Positions 25,425 through 38,130 of a DNA stretch of 64,000 nt are shown here, in pieces. The notes beneath the pieces were generated by a model. The model was not told where the DNA came from. It ran no database searches and saw only the letters and a program-made list of their open reading frames with translations. A program made the position numbers and the translations under genes. The stretch's first letter is position 1, and each line of letters opens with the position of its first letter. Source of the stretch: Steromphala cineraria (taxonomy: Eukaryota; Mollusca; Gastropoda; Trochida; Trochidae); assembly GCA_916613615.1 (NCBI GenBank), contig OU744724.1:25840171-25904170 (forward strand), read 5' to 3'.

Positions 25425-26811
25425 GGTCGTCTTGTGTAGAGTCAGGAGACAGCGGGAGTCAACTTGCGAGTGTGAGCTACAGCGAGCGAATGACTGCTAG
25501 TCAGCCGTGCGCTGCTTAGAGGCCTGAGTGCGGACGTCGAAGAAAGCCACCTACCCCTCTCCAGTCAGATATGAGAGTGTGCATTTGTGTGTGTTTTCTA
25601 ATGTACTTAAAAGTTGCTTTGCGCTCTTTAGCGACGCTTTACAAGCAATATGTCTATTGTGATGGATAGAAAAATCATTTACCTACACATCCATACCAGA
25701 CAATATGACCTTTGAAAGAAAATAAATATTTTGTGATTAAAACAGACGAGACCACTCACTTATGAAATCACCATTCTTAAGTTTCAAATGCCATCTACAA
25801 CAACGCGCATCAATTTTCAACTTATAAAATCCTTGCAAATTGTCGCCAAAACATTAATGCATAAAATAATGTGCTAAGATGGGTAATTTTGTGGATATTA
25901 TGACGTTTATAACTCTTCAAACACAGACAATGAAACACGTCTCACTCGGCAGTCGCCATTACAGACTCGGGCCTCTACATGCATGTATATTTCTTGAGCA
26001 GTATACCGTCCTAATCACATCGATAATACTACACACCCGAGTTAAAGTAACTCCTGTTTAGTGTTTTTGCTTTATGTTAAGAATAAAGTTTAATTTGTAA
26101 CTCATGGCCCGTGTTTGGAGAGAAAGAAAAAACGCTGATGTTCTCTGTCTGTCTACACTAGGATCGGTGAGATTCGGGCCTGGGTATACACTGGACACAT
26201 AATATTCTGAGCTTTTTTATTTGTGTGTTTTCCGAGTGGAAATGTAAAAAAATATGTGTGTCATTAGATTGTTTACTGAGTGGCGTATTTTATTTATTTC
26301 AAAACGATAAAGAAATAACACATCCGAGCATCTATAGGCCTATACCTCCTCCCAGTCTCACACTGTAAGCACGAGGTCGTATCTACCGGTGTCTCCCATG
26401 ATGGGGGTAACCTGTATATAAAATATACTCCCCGAACATCAGGTTTGAATCATAATCAGGGGACATACAATATGACGAACGTGAAAGGTAAAGAAAATAT
26501 GGAAAAATTAAAATCACGGGGAGCGACCTGCACATTTGTTTTGTGTTGTTGAATCTGTCCTCACGTGGCTCATACACAGCGCTGCCGAGTGGATCTATTT
26601 CCCACAGGCGTCATCTCACGGTATTCACCGTCTAGTCGTGATATAAGGCTATGGTTTTAAAAAGAATGAATATTTTCAAATTTGCTGGAGAAGTCCTTGC
26701 CTTATCAAATGAGCGGGGAATGAAAATGCCGTAGAAAACTATAAACAATGGTTGTAGCGATCGTGTGTCACAGGCACAGCTATATGTAGCCTAACTTTCC
26801 CCCTCTCCTCT

Positions 26812-26931
26812 GCCTACGGCCATACCACGTTGAAAACACCGGTTCTCGTCCGATCACCGAAGTTAAGCAACGTCGGGCCCGGATAGTACTTGGATGGGTG
26901 ACCGCCTGGGAACACCGGGTGCTGTAGGCAT
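26812..26931 (+). rRNA. 5S: 5S rRNA gene (copy 9)
   Basis: Identical gene. Last of the 6-9 block, with a private C to A change at about 27067 downstream. Confidence 0.97.
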
Positions 26932-27972
26932 TCACTTTTTCCTCTCCTATTTCTTCATTGCATTGTTCTTGTAACATTCAGTCCAAACTTTTATTTCACA
27001 CATTTGTATATCACCAAACGCATCTAATTTCAAAATAACACCAACACATTCACAAAGAATCTCTCCTAAAAAATCCCTCTATGTCATCTCAACTCACAAA
27101 CTACCATCAGAATTATTCTCCTTTTCTCACTTCACCTCACTCGATGTTCCCATACTTAAATCAGTTAACAGCTTTTCATATATTGTCATAACAAACTATC
27201 TCATTAAAATGTAGGCATTATTAATGGTCAATTATTTTCTTTGTCTAGTGAACAAACTCTTCACTTACATAATCTATCATCTGTAACATGTTCACTCTAC
27301 TCAAAGGTCGAAAAGTTCAAATATATGATTACATGAACACATCTCCCCCTCTGACGAGTTGGTTATAGCTGTGCTTTGATAAGGGCAAGTAACTCCTCAA
27401 GCCTTGATGGCAGTCGGGAACATGCTAATTGTTGAGTGAAAACACATCGTTAGTGACAAGGAATCGGATATCATATAATTTCTACCTACAATCAATACAG
27501 TGTATTTAAAAGTCTTTACTTATCTAATGACGGGGTTTATTCATTTAAATGGTGTTTTGAAAATATTATCATATTGAACATCTAGTTAGAATGTTTAGTG
27601 TTTTCTGTGAAGTAGATTATAAAAGAAGGGATTTCGGGAGAGATTGATTGCTTAGGTGACCGTATGCAAGAATGTGAATAATTCATATTTTCAATCAAAA
27701 TAATTACACATGGACTGAATCATGTATTTTGTGATTTTCAAAGTGACCAAATTATTCTAGCAGGATCCGTTGATTGATGAGAAGGGAGGGGATGGTGAGT
27801 AGACGGGGGAGTAGGCTTAAGCTAAGGAGAATGACGTGAGACTGAGGGGTAAGGGGTTTGAGCTGGGTTGAGGGGATGATGATCTTTATATCTTTATTTG
27901 TTTGCTCTATTATCTTCCCTCAAACGGACTGAAATCGTGCATTGTAAAAATTTTCTTTTTTGATATTTGTAT

Positions 27973-27988
27973 GGCCCTGAAAAGGGCC
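27973..27988 (-). terminator. Histone 3' stem-loop (H1 at 28024)
   Basis: The same 16-nt hairpin as at 2670. Confidence 0.92.
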
Positions 27989-28023
27989 TTTTAACCACAA
28001 AAGTGTGGGAGATGTCCGGCAAC

Positions 28024-28596
28024 CTAAGCCTTCTTTGGCTTGGCGGCGGCCTTCTTCTTTGGGGTTTTCACCTTCTTGGGCTTGGCGGCAGCAGTCTTTG
28101 CTTTCTTTGGGGTTTTCACCTTCTTGGGCTTGGCGGCAGCCTTCACCTTCTTTGGAGACTTGGCAGCTTTTTTGGCAGCAGTCTTGGGTTTCTTGGCGGC
28201 GGTGGGCTTCTTCACTTTCTTAGGTGACTTTGCTGCTTTCTTTGGCTTAGCAGCGGCCTTAGCTTTCTTTGGTTTGTCAGCTTTCTTCACCTCACCCAAG
28301 CGGAAGGAGCCAGTAGCACCAGTTCCCTTAGACTGTTTCAAGGCGCCGTTCTTCACTCCATTTCTCAGGGCAGTCTTGAGACGGGCGTTGATAGCAGTTG
28401 AGTTTTCACCAACTTTGTAGTTGCTCATGATGTACTTGAGAAGAGCCTGACGTGAAGAGCCGCCCCTCTCCTTCAATGCGGCAACAGCTTTCTGTACCAT
28501 CTCGAGGTAGGTTGGATGGGATGCCACCTTCTTGGGTTTGGAGGCAGTCTTCTTCTTGGGGGTCTTCACGGGTGCGGGAGCAGCAGTATCGGCCAT
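28024..28596 (-). CDS. H1: Histone H1
   Basis: 190 residues, protein identical to the consensus copy. It is the last unit of the block carrying the CAAAGGTCG spacer variant (27302). Confidence 0.97.
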   Translation of the reverse strand: MADTAAPAPVKTPKKKTASKPKKVASHPTYLEMVQKAVAALKERGGSSRQALLKYIMSNYKVGENSTAINARLKTALRNGVKNGALKQSKGTGATGSFRLGEVKKADKPKKAKAAAKPKKAAKSPKKVKKPTAAKKPKTAAKKAAKSPKKVKAAAKPKKVKTPKKAKTAAAKPKKVKTPKKKAAAKPKKA

Positions 28597-29983
28597 GGTC
28601 GTCTTGTGTAGAGTCAGGAGACAGCGGGAGTCAACTTGCGAGTGTGAGCTACAGCGAGCGAATGACTGCTAGTCAGCCGTGCGCTGCTTAGAGGCCTGAG
28701 TGCGGACGTCGAAGAAAGCCACCTACCCCTCTCCAGTCAGATATGAGAGTGTGCATTTGTGTGTGTTTTCTAATGTACTTAAAAGTTGCTTTGCGCTCTT
28801 TAGCGACGCTTTACAAGCAATATGTCTATTGTGATGGATAGAAAAATCATTTACCTACACATCCATACCAGACAATATGACCTTTGAAAGAAAATAAATA
28901 TTTTGTGATTAAAACAGACGAGACCACTCACTTATGAAATCACCATTCTTAAGTTTCAAATGCCATCTACAACAACGCGCATCAATTTTCAACTTATAAA
29001 ATCCTTGCAAATTGTCGCCAAAACATTAATGCATAAAATAATGTGCTAAGATGGGTAATTTTGTGGATATTATGACGTTTATAACTCTTCAAACACAGAC
29101 AATGAAACACGTCTCACTCGGCAGTCGCCATTACAGACTCGGGCCTCTACATGCATGTATATTTCTTGAGCAGTATAACGTCCTAATCACATCGATAATA
29201 CTACACACCCGAGTTAAAGTAACTCCTGTTTAGTGTTTTTGCTTTATGTTAAGAATAAAGTTTAATTTGTAACTCATGGCCCGTGTTTGGAGAGAAAGAA
29301 AAAACGCTGATGTTCTCTGTCTGTCTACACTAGGATCGGTGAGATTCGGGCCTGGGTATACACTGGACACATAATATTCTGAGCTTTTTTATTTGTGTGT
29401 TTTCCGAGTGGAAATGTAAAAAAATATGTGTGTCATTAGATTGTTTACTGAGTGGCGTATTTTATTTATTTCAAAACGATAAAGAAATAACACATCCGAG
29501 CATCTATAGGCCTATACCTCCTCCCAGTCTCACACTGTAAGCACGAGGTCGTATCTACCGGTGTCTCCCATGATGGGGGTAACCTGTATATAAAATATAC
29601 TCCCCGAACATCAGGTTTGAATCATAATCAGGGGACATACAATATGACGAACGTGAAAGGTAAAGAAAATATGGAAAAATTAAAATCACGGGGAGCGACC
29701 TGCACATTTGTTTTGTGTTGTTGAATCTGTCCTCACGTGGCTCATACACAGCGCTGCCGAGTGGATCTATTTCCCACAGGCGTCATCTCACGGTATTCAC
29801 CGTCTAGTCGTGATATAAGGCTATGGTTTTAAAAAGAATGAATATTTTCAAATTTGCTGGAGAAGTCCTTGCCTTATCAAATGAGCGGGGAATGAAAATG
29901 CCGTAGAAAACTATAAACAATGATTGTAGCGATCGTGTGTCACAGGCACAGCTATATGTAGCCTAACTTTCCCCCTCTCCTCT

Positions 29984-30103
29984 GCCTACGGCCATACCAC
30001 GTTGAAAACACCGGTTCTCGTCCGATCACCGAAGTTAAGCAACGTCGGGCCCGGATAGTACTTGGATGGGTGACCGCCTGGGAACACCGGGTGCTGTAGG
30101 CAT
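29984..30103 (+). rRNA. 5S: 5S rRNA gene (copy 10)
   Basis: Identical gene. A private G to A change sits about 61 bp upstream, near 29923. Confidence 0.97.
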
Positions 30104-31149
30104 TCACTTTTTCCTCTCCTATTTCTTCATTGCATTGTTCTTGTAACATTCAGTCCAAACTTTTATTTCACACATTTGTATATCACCAAACGCATCTAAT
30201 TTCAAAATAACACCAACACATTCACAAAGAATCTCTCCTCAAAAATCCCTCTATGTCATCTCAACTCACAAACTACCATCAGAATTATTCTCCTTTTCTC
30301 ACTTCACCTCACTCGATGTTCCCATACTTAAATCAGTTAACAGCTTTTCATATATTGTCATAACAAACTATCTCATTAAAATGTAGGCATTATTAATGGT
30401 CAATTATTTTCTTTGTCTAGTGAACAAACTCTTCACTTACATAATCTATCATCTGTAACATGTTCACTCTACTCAAAAGTCGAAAAGTTCAAATATATGA
30501 TTACATGAACACATCTCCCCCTCTGACGAGTTGGTTATAGCTGTGCTTTGATAAGGGCAAGTAACTCCTCAAGCCTTGATGGCAGTCGGGAACATGCTAA
30601 TTGTTGAGTGAAAACACATCGTTAGTGACAAGGAATCGGATATCATATAATTTCTACCTACAATCAATACAGTGTATTTAAAAGTCTTTACTTATCTAAT
30701 GACGGGGTTTATTCATTTAAATGGTGTTTTGAAAATATTATCATATTGAACATCTAGTTAGAATGTTTAGTGTTTTCTGTGAAGTAGATTATAAAAGAAG
30801 GGATTTCGGGAGAGATTGATTGGTTAGGTGACCGTATGCAAGAATGTGAATAATTCATATTTTCAATCAAAATAATTACACATGGACTGAATCATGTATT
30901 TTGTGATTTTCAAAGTGACCAAATTATTCTAGCAGGATCCGTTGATTGATGAGAAGGTAGGGGATGGTGAGTAGACGGGGGAGTAGGCTTAAGCTAAGGA
31001 GAATGACGTGAGACTGAGGGGTAAGGGGTTTGAGCTGGGGTGGGTTGAGGGGATGATGATCTTTATATCTTTATTTGTTTGCTCTATTATCTTCCCTCAA
31101 ACGGACTGAAATCGTGCATTGTAAAAATTTTCTTTTTTGATATTTGTAT

Positions 31150-31165
31150 GGCCCTGAAAAGGGCC
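31150..31165 (-). terminator. Histone 3' stem-loop (H1 at 31201)
   Basis: The same 16-nt hairpin as at 2670. Confidence 0.92.
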
Positions 31166-31200
31166 TTTTAACCACAAAAGTGTGGGAGATGTCCGGCAAC

Positions 31201-31773
31201 CTAAGCCTTCTTTGGCTTGGCGGCGGCCTTCTTCTTTGGGGTTTTCACCTTCTTGGGCTTGGCGGCAGCAGTCTTTGCTTTCTTTGGGGTTTTCACCTTC
31301 TTGGGCTTGGCGGCAGCCTTCACCTTCTTTGGAGACTTGGCAGCTTTTTTGGCAGCAGTCTTGGGTTTCTTGGCGGCGGTGGGCTTCTTCACTTTCTTAG
31401 GTGACTTTGCTGCTTTCTTTGGCTTAGCAGCGGCCTTAGCTTTCTTTGGTTTGTCAGCTTTCTTCACCTCACCCAAGCGGAAGGAGCCAGTAGCACCAGT
31501 TCCCTTAGACTGTTTCAAGGCGCCGTTCTTCACTCCATTTCTCAGGGCAGTCTTGAGACGGGCGTTGATAGCAGTTGAGTTTTCACCAACTTTGTAGTTG
31601 CTCATGATGTACTTGAGAAGAGCCTGACGTGAAGAGCCGCCCCTCTCCTTCAATGCGGCAACAGCTTTCTGTACCATCTCGAGGTAGGTTGGATGGGATG
31701 CCACCTTCTTGGGTTTGGAGGCAGTCTTCTTCTTGGGGGTCTTCACGGGTGCGGGAGCAGCAGTATCGGCCAT
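31201..31773 (-). CDS. H1: Histone H1
   Basis: 190 residues, protein identical to the consensus copy. The 5' flank has two private substitutions (near 31809 and 31867); the second removes a stop in an antisense frame and has no effect on H1. Confidence 0.97.
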   Translation of the reverse strand: MADTAAPAPVKTPKKKTASKPKKVASHPTYLEMVQKAVAALKERGGSSRQALLKYIMSNYKVGENSTAINARLKTALRNGVKNGALKQSKGTGATGSFRLGEVKKADKPKKAKAAAKPKKAAKSPKKVKKPTAAKKPKTAAKKAAKSPKKVKAAAKPKKVKTPKKAKTAAAKPKKVKTPKKKAAAKPKKA

Positions 31774-33158
31774 GGTCGTCTTGTGTAGAGTCAGGAGACA
31801 GCGGGAGTAAACTTGCGAGTGTGAGCTACAGCGAGCGAATGACTGCTAGTCAGCCGTGCGCTGCTTGGAGGCCTGAGTGCGGACGTCGAAGAAAGCCACC
31901 TACCCCTCTCCAGTCAGATATGAGAGTGTGCATTTGTGTGTGTTTTCTAATGTACTTAAAAGTTGCTTTGCGCTCTTTAGCGACGCTTTACAAGCAATAT
32001 GTCTATTGTGATGGATAGAAAAATCATTTACCTACACATCCATACCAGACAATATGACCTTTGAAAGAAAATAAATATTTTGTGATTAAAACAGACGAGA
32101 CCACTCACTTATGAAATCACCATTCTTAAGTTTCAAATGCCATCTACAACAACGCGCATCAATTTTCAACTTATACAATCCTTGCAAATTGTCGCCAAAA
32201 CATTAATGCATAAAATAATGTGCTAAGATGGGTAATTTTGTGGATATTATGACGTTTATAACTCTTTAAACACAGACAATGAAACACGTCTCACTCGGCA
32301 GTCGCCATTACAGACTCGGGCCTCTACATGCATGTATATTTCTTGAGCAGTATAACGTCCTAATCACATCGATAATACTACACACCCGAGTTAAAGTAAC
32401 TCCTGTTTAGTGTTTTTGCTTTATGTTAAGAATAAAGTTTAATTTGTAACTCATGGCCCGTGTTTGGAGAGAAAGAAAAAACGCTGATGTTCTCTGTCTG
32501 TCTACACTAGGATCGGTGAGATTCGGGCCTGGGTATACACTGGACACATAATATTCTGAGCTTTTTTATTTGTGTGTTTTCCGAGTGGAAATGTAAAAAA
32601 ATATGTGTGTCATTAGATTGTTTACTGAGTGGCGTATTTTATTTATTTCAAAACGATAAAGAAATAACACATCCGAGCATCTATAGGCCTATACCTCCTC
32701 CCAGTCTCACACTGTAAGCACGAGGTCGTATCTACCGGTGTCTCCCATGATGGGGGTAACCTGTATATAAAATATACTCCCCGAACATCAGGTTTGAATC
32801 ATAATCAGGGGACATACAATATGACGAACGTGAAAGGTAAAGAAAATATGGAAAAATTAAAATCACGGGGAGCGACCTGCGCATTTGTTTTGTGTTGTTG
32901 AATCTGTCCTCACGTGGCTCATACACAGCGCTGCCGAGTGGATCTATTTCCCACAGGCGTCATCTCACGGTATTCACCGTCTAGTCGTGATATAAGGCTA
33001 TGGTTTTAAAAAGAATTAATATTTTCAAATTTGCTGGAGAAGTCCTTGCCTTATCAAATGAGCGGGGAATGAAAATGCCGTAGAAAACTATAAACAATGG
33101 TTGTAGCGATCGTGTGTCACAGGCACAGCTATATGTAGCCTAACTTTCCCCCTCCTTT

Positions 33159-33278
33159 GCCTACGGCCATACCACGTTGAAAACACCGGTTCTCGTCCGA
33201 TCACCGAAGTTAAGCAACGTCGGGCCCGGATAGTACTTGGATGGGTGACCGCCTGGGAACACCGGGTGCTGTAGGCAT
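33159..33278 (+). rRNA. 5S: 5S rRNA gene (copy 11) with shortened upstream promoter spacing
   Basis: The transcribed 120 nt are unchanged, but the tract just upstream reads CCCCCTCCTTT and is 2 bp shorter. The TATA-like box therefore sits at -29 to -24 where all other copies have -31 to -26. An effect on pol III start choice is possible but not shown. Confidence 0.97.
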
Positions 33279-34324
33279 TCACTTTTTCCTCTCCTATTTC
33301 TTCATTGCATTGTTCTTGTAACATTCAGTCCAAACTTTTATTTCACACATTTGTATATCACCAAACGCATCTAATTTCAAAATAACACCAACACATTCAC
33401 AAAGAATCTCTCCTCAAAAATCCCTCTATGTCATCTCAACTCACAAACTACCATCAGAATTATTCTCCTTTTCTCACTTCACCTCACTCGATGTTCCCAT
33501 ACTTAAATCAGTTAACAGCTTTTCATATATTGTCATAACAAACTATCTCATTAAAATGTAGGCATTATTAATGGTCAATTATTTTCTTTGTCTAGTGAAC
33601 AAACTCTTCACTTACATAATCTATCATCTGTAACATGTTCACTCTACTCAAAAGTCGAAAAGTTCAAATATATGATTACATGAACACATCTCCCCCTCTG
33701 ACGAGTTGGTTATAGCTGTGCTTTGATAAGGGCAAGTAACTCCTCAAGCCTTGATGGCAGTCGGGAACATGCTAATTGTTGAGTGAAAACACATCGTTAG
33801 TGACAAGGAATCGGATATCATATAATTTCTACCTACAATCAATACAGTGTATTTAAAAGTCTTTACTTATCTAATGACGGGGTTTATTGATTTAAATGGT
33901 GTTTTGAAAATATTATCATATTGAACATCTAGTTAGAATGTTTAGTGTTTTCTGTGAAGTAGATTATAAAAGAAGGGATTTCGGGAGAGATTGATTGCTT
34001 AGGTGACCGTATGCAAGAATGTGAATAATTCATATTTTCAATCAAAATAATTACACATGGACTGAATCATGTATTTTGTGATTTTCAAAGTGACCAAATT
34101 ATTCTAGCAGGATCCGTTGATTGATGAGAAGGGAGGGGATGGTGAGTAGACGGGGGAGTAGGCTTAAGCTAAGGAGAATGACGTGAGACTGAGGGGTAAG
34201 GGGTTTGAGCTGGGGTGGGTTGAGGGGATGATGATCTTTATATCTTTATTTGTTTGCTCTATTATCTTCCCTCAAACGGACTGAAATCGTGCATTGTAAA
34301 AATTTTCTTTTTTGATATTTGTAT

Positions 34325-34340
34325 GGCCCTGAAAAGGGCC
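34325..34340 (-). terminator. Histone 3' stem-loop (H1 at 34376)
   Basis: The same 16-nt hairpin as at 2670. Confidence 0.92.
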
Positions 34341-34375
34341 TTTTAACCACAAAAGTGTGGGAGATGTCCGGCAAC

Positions 34376-34948
34376 CTAAGCCTTCTTTGGCTTGGCGGCG
34401 GCCTTCTTCTTTGGGGTTTTCACCTTCTTGGGCTTGGCGGCAGCAGTCTTTGCTTTCTTTGGGGTTTTCACCTTCTTGGGCTTGGCGGCAGCCTTCACCT
34501 TCTTTGGAGACTTGGCAGCTTTTTTGGCAGCAGTCTTGGGTTTCTTGGCGGCGGTGGGCTTCTTCACTTTCTTAGGTGACTTTGCTGCTTTCTTTGGCTT
34601 AGCAGCGGCCTTAGCTTTCTTTGGTTTGTCAGCTTTCTTCACCTCACCCAAGCGGAAGGAGCCAGTAGCACCAGTTCCCTTAGACTGTTTCAAGGCGCCG
34701 TTCTTCACTCCATTTCTCAGGGCAGTCTTGAGACGGGCGTTGATAGCAGTTGAGTTTTCACCAACTTTGTAGTTGCTCATGATGTACTTGAGAAGAGCCT
34801 GACGTGAAGAGCCGCCCCTCTCCTTCAATGCGGCAACAGCTTTCTGTACCATCTCGAGGTAGGTTGGATGGGATGCCACCTTCTTGGGTTTGGAGGCAGT
34901 CTTCTTCTTGGGGGTCTTCACGGGTGCGGGAGCAGCAGTATCGGCCAT
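34376..34948 (-). CDS. H1: Histone H1
   Basis: 190 residues, protein identical to the consensus copy. Confidence 0.97.
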   Translation of the reverse strand: MADTAAPAPVKTPKKKTASKPKKVASHPTYLEMVQKAVAALKERGGSSRQALLKYIMSNYKVGENSTAINARLKTALRNGVKNGALKQSKGTGATGSFRLGEVKKADKPKKAKAAAKPKKAAKSPKKVKKPTAAKKPKTAAKKAAKSPKKVKAAAKPKKVKTPKKAKTAAAKPKKVKTPKKKAAAKPKKA

Positions 34949-36335
34949 GGTCGTCTTGTGTAGAGTCAGGAGACAGCGGGAGTCAACTTGCGAGTGTGAG
35001 CTACAGCGAGCGAATGACTGCTAGTCAGCCGTGCGCTGCTTAGAGGCCTGAGTGCGGACGTCGAAGAAAGCCACCTACCCCTCTCCAGTCAGATATGAGA
35101 GTGTGCATTTGTGTGTGTTTTCTAATGTACTTAAAAGTTGCTTTGCGCTCTTTAGCGACGCTTTACAAGCAATATGTCTATTGTGATGGATAGAAAAATC
35201 ATTTACCTACACATCCATACCAGACAATATGACCTTTGAAAGAAAATAAATATTTTGTGATTAAAACAGACGAGACCACTCACTTATGAAATCACCATTC
35301 TTAAGTTTCAAATGCCATCTACAACAACGCGCATCAATTTTCAACTTATACAATCCTTGCAAATTGTCGCCAAAACATTAATGCATAAAATAATGTGCTA
35401 AGATGGGTAATTTTGTGGATATTATGACGTTTATAACTCTTTAAACACAGACAATGAAACACGTCTCACTCGGCAGTCGCCATTACAGACTCGGGCCTCT
35501 ACATGCATGTATATTTCTTGAGCAGTATAACGTCCTAATCACATCGATAATACTACACACCCGAGTTAAAGTAACTCCTGTTTAGTGTTTTTGCTTTATG
35601 TTAAGAATAAAGTTTAATTTGTAACTCATGGCCCGTGTTTGGAGAGAAAGAAAAAACGCTGATGTTCTCTGTCTGTCTACACTAGGATCGGTGAGATTCG
35701 GGCCTGGGTATACACTGGACACATAATATTCTGAGCTTTTTTATTTGTGTGTTTTCCGAGTGGAAATGTAAAAAAATATGTGTGTCATTAGATTGTTTAC
35801 TGAGTGGCGTATTTTATTTATTTCAAAACGATAAAGAAATAACACATCCGAGCATCTATAGGCCTATACCTCCTCCCAGTCTCACACTGTAAGCACGAGG
35901 TCGTATCTACCGGTGTCTCCCATGATGGGGGTAACCTGTATATAAAATATACTCCCCGAACATCAGGTTTGAATCATAATCAGGGGACATACAATATGAC
36001 GAACGTGAAAGGTAAAGAAAATATGGAAAAATTAAAATCACGGGGAGCGACCTGCACATTTGTTTTGTGTTGTTGAATCTGTCCTCACGTGGCTCATACA
36101 CAGCGCTGCCGAGTGGATCTATTTCCCACAGGCGTCATCTCACGGTATTCACCGTCTAGTCGTGATATAAGGCTATGGTTTTAAAAAGAATGAATATTTT
36201 CAAATTTGCTGGAGAAGTCCTTGCCTTATCAAATGAGCGGGGAATGAAAATGCCGTAGAAAACTATAAACAATGGTTGTAGCGATCGTGTGTCACAGGCA
36301 CAGCTATATGTAGCCTAACTTTCCCCCTCTCCTCT

Positions 36336-36455
36336 GCCTACGGCCATACCACGTTGAAAACACCGGTTCTCGTCCGATCACCGAAGTTAAGCAACGTCGG
36401 GCCCGGATAGTACTTGGATGGGTGACCGCCTGGGAACACCGGGTGCTGTAGGCAT
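36336..36455 (+). rRNA. 5S: 5S rRNA gene (copy 12)
   Basis: Identical gene with the common upstream tract. Confidence 0.97.
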
Positions 36456-37506
36456 TCACTTTTTCCTCTCCTATTTCTTCATTGCATTGTTCTTGTAACA
36501 TTCAGTCCAAACTTTTATTTCACACATTTGTATATCACCAAACGCATCTAATTTCAAAATGACACCAACACATTCACAAAGAATCTCTCCTCAAAAATCC
36601 CTCTATGTCATCTCAACTCACAAACTACCATCAGAATTATTCTCCTTTTCTCACTTCACCTCACTCGATGTTCCCATACTTAAATCAGTTAACAGCTTTT
36701 CATATATTGTCATAACAAACTATCTCATTAAAATGTAGGCATTATTAATGGTCAATTATTTTCTTTGTCTAGTGAACAAACTCTTCACTTACATAATCTA
36801 TCATCTGTAACATGTTCACTCTACTCAAAAGTCGAAAAGTTCAAATATATGATTACATGAACACATCTCCCCCTCTGACGAGTTGGTTATAGCTGTGCTT
36901 TGATAAGGGCAAGTAACTCCTCAAGCCTTGATGGCAGTCGGGAACATGCTAATTGTTGAGTGAAAACACATCGTTAGTGACAAGGACTCGGATATCATAT
37001 AATTTCTACCTACAATCAATACAGTGTATTTAAAAGTCTTTACTTATCTAATGACGGGGTTTATTCATTTAAATGGTGTTTTGAAAATATTATCATATTG
37101 AACATCTAGTTAGAATGTTTAGTGTTTTCTGTGAAGTAGATTATAAAAGAAGGGATTTCGGGAGAGATTGATTGCTTAGGTGACTGTATGCAAGAATGTG
37201 AATAATTCATATTTTCAATCAAAATAATTACACATGGACTGAATCATGTATTTTGTGATTTTCAAAGTGACCAAATTATTCTAGCAGGATCCGTTGATTG
37301 ATGAGAAGGGAGGGGATGGTGAGTAGACGGGGGAGTAGGCTTAAGCTAAGGAGAATGACGTGAGACTGAGGGGTAAGGGGTTTGAGCTGGGGTGGGGTTG
37401 GTTGAGGGGATGATGATCTTTATATCTTTATTTGTTTGCTCTATTATCTTCCCTCAAACGGACTGAAATCGTGCATTGTAAAAATTTTCTTTTTTGATAT
37501 TTGTAT

Positions 37507-37522
37507 GGCCCTGAAAAGGGCC
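37507..37522 (-). terminator. Histone 3' stem-loop (H1 at 37558)
   Basis: The same 16-nt hairpin as at 2670. Confidence 0.92.
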
Positions 37523-37557
37523 TTTTAACCACAAAAGTGTGGGAGATGTCCGGCAAC

Positions 37558-38130
37558 CTAAGCCTTCTTTGGCTTGGCGGCGGCCTTCTTCTTTGGGGTT
37601 TTCACCTTCTTGGGCTTGGCGGCAGCAGTCTTTGCTTTCTTTGGGGTTTTCACCTTCTTGGGCTTGGCGGCAGCCTTCACCTTCTTTGGAGACTTGGCAG
37701 CTTTCTTGGCAGCAGTCTTGGGTTTCTTGGCGGCGGTGGGCTTCTTCACTTTCTTAGGTGACTTTGCTGCTTTCTTTGGCTTAGCAGCGGCCTTAGCTTT
37801 CTTTGGTTTGTCAGCTTTCTTCACCTCACCCAAGCGGAAGGAGCCAGTAGCACCAGTTCCCTTAGACTGTTTCAAGGCGCCGTTCTTCACTCCATTTCTC
37901 AGGGCAGTCTTGAGACGGGCGTTGATAGCAGTTGAGTTTTCACCAACTTTGTAGTTGCTCATGATGTACTTGAGAAGAGCCTGACGTGAAGAGCCGCCCC
38001 TCTCCTTCAATGCGGCAACAGCTTTCTGTACCATCTCGAGGTAGGTTGGATGGGATGCCACCTTCTTGGGTTTGGAGGCAGTCTTCTTCTTGGGGGTCTT
38101 CACGGGTGCGGGAGCAGCAGTATCGGCCAT
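37558..38130 (-). CDS. H1: Histone H1, last copy at the array edge
   Basis: 190 residues, protein identical to the consensus copy, with one silent Lys codon change near 37705. A substitution near 38205 removes the upstream in-frame stop, so the open frame extends 42 codons further to 38256. That extension has no ATG start and is 5' flank in every other copy, so the start at 38128-38130 is kept. Its spacers carry more private indels than any other unit. Confidence 0.96.
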   Translation of the reverse strand: MADTAAPAPVKTPKKKTASKPKKVASHPTYLEMVQKAVAALKERGGSSRQALLKYIMSNYKVGENSTAINARLKTALRNGVKNGALKQSKGTGATGSFRLGEVKKADKPKKAKAAAKPKKAAKSPKKVKKPTAAKKPKTAAKKAAKSPKKVKAAAKPKKVKTPKKAKTAAAKPKKVKTPKKKAAAKPKKA

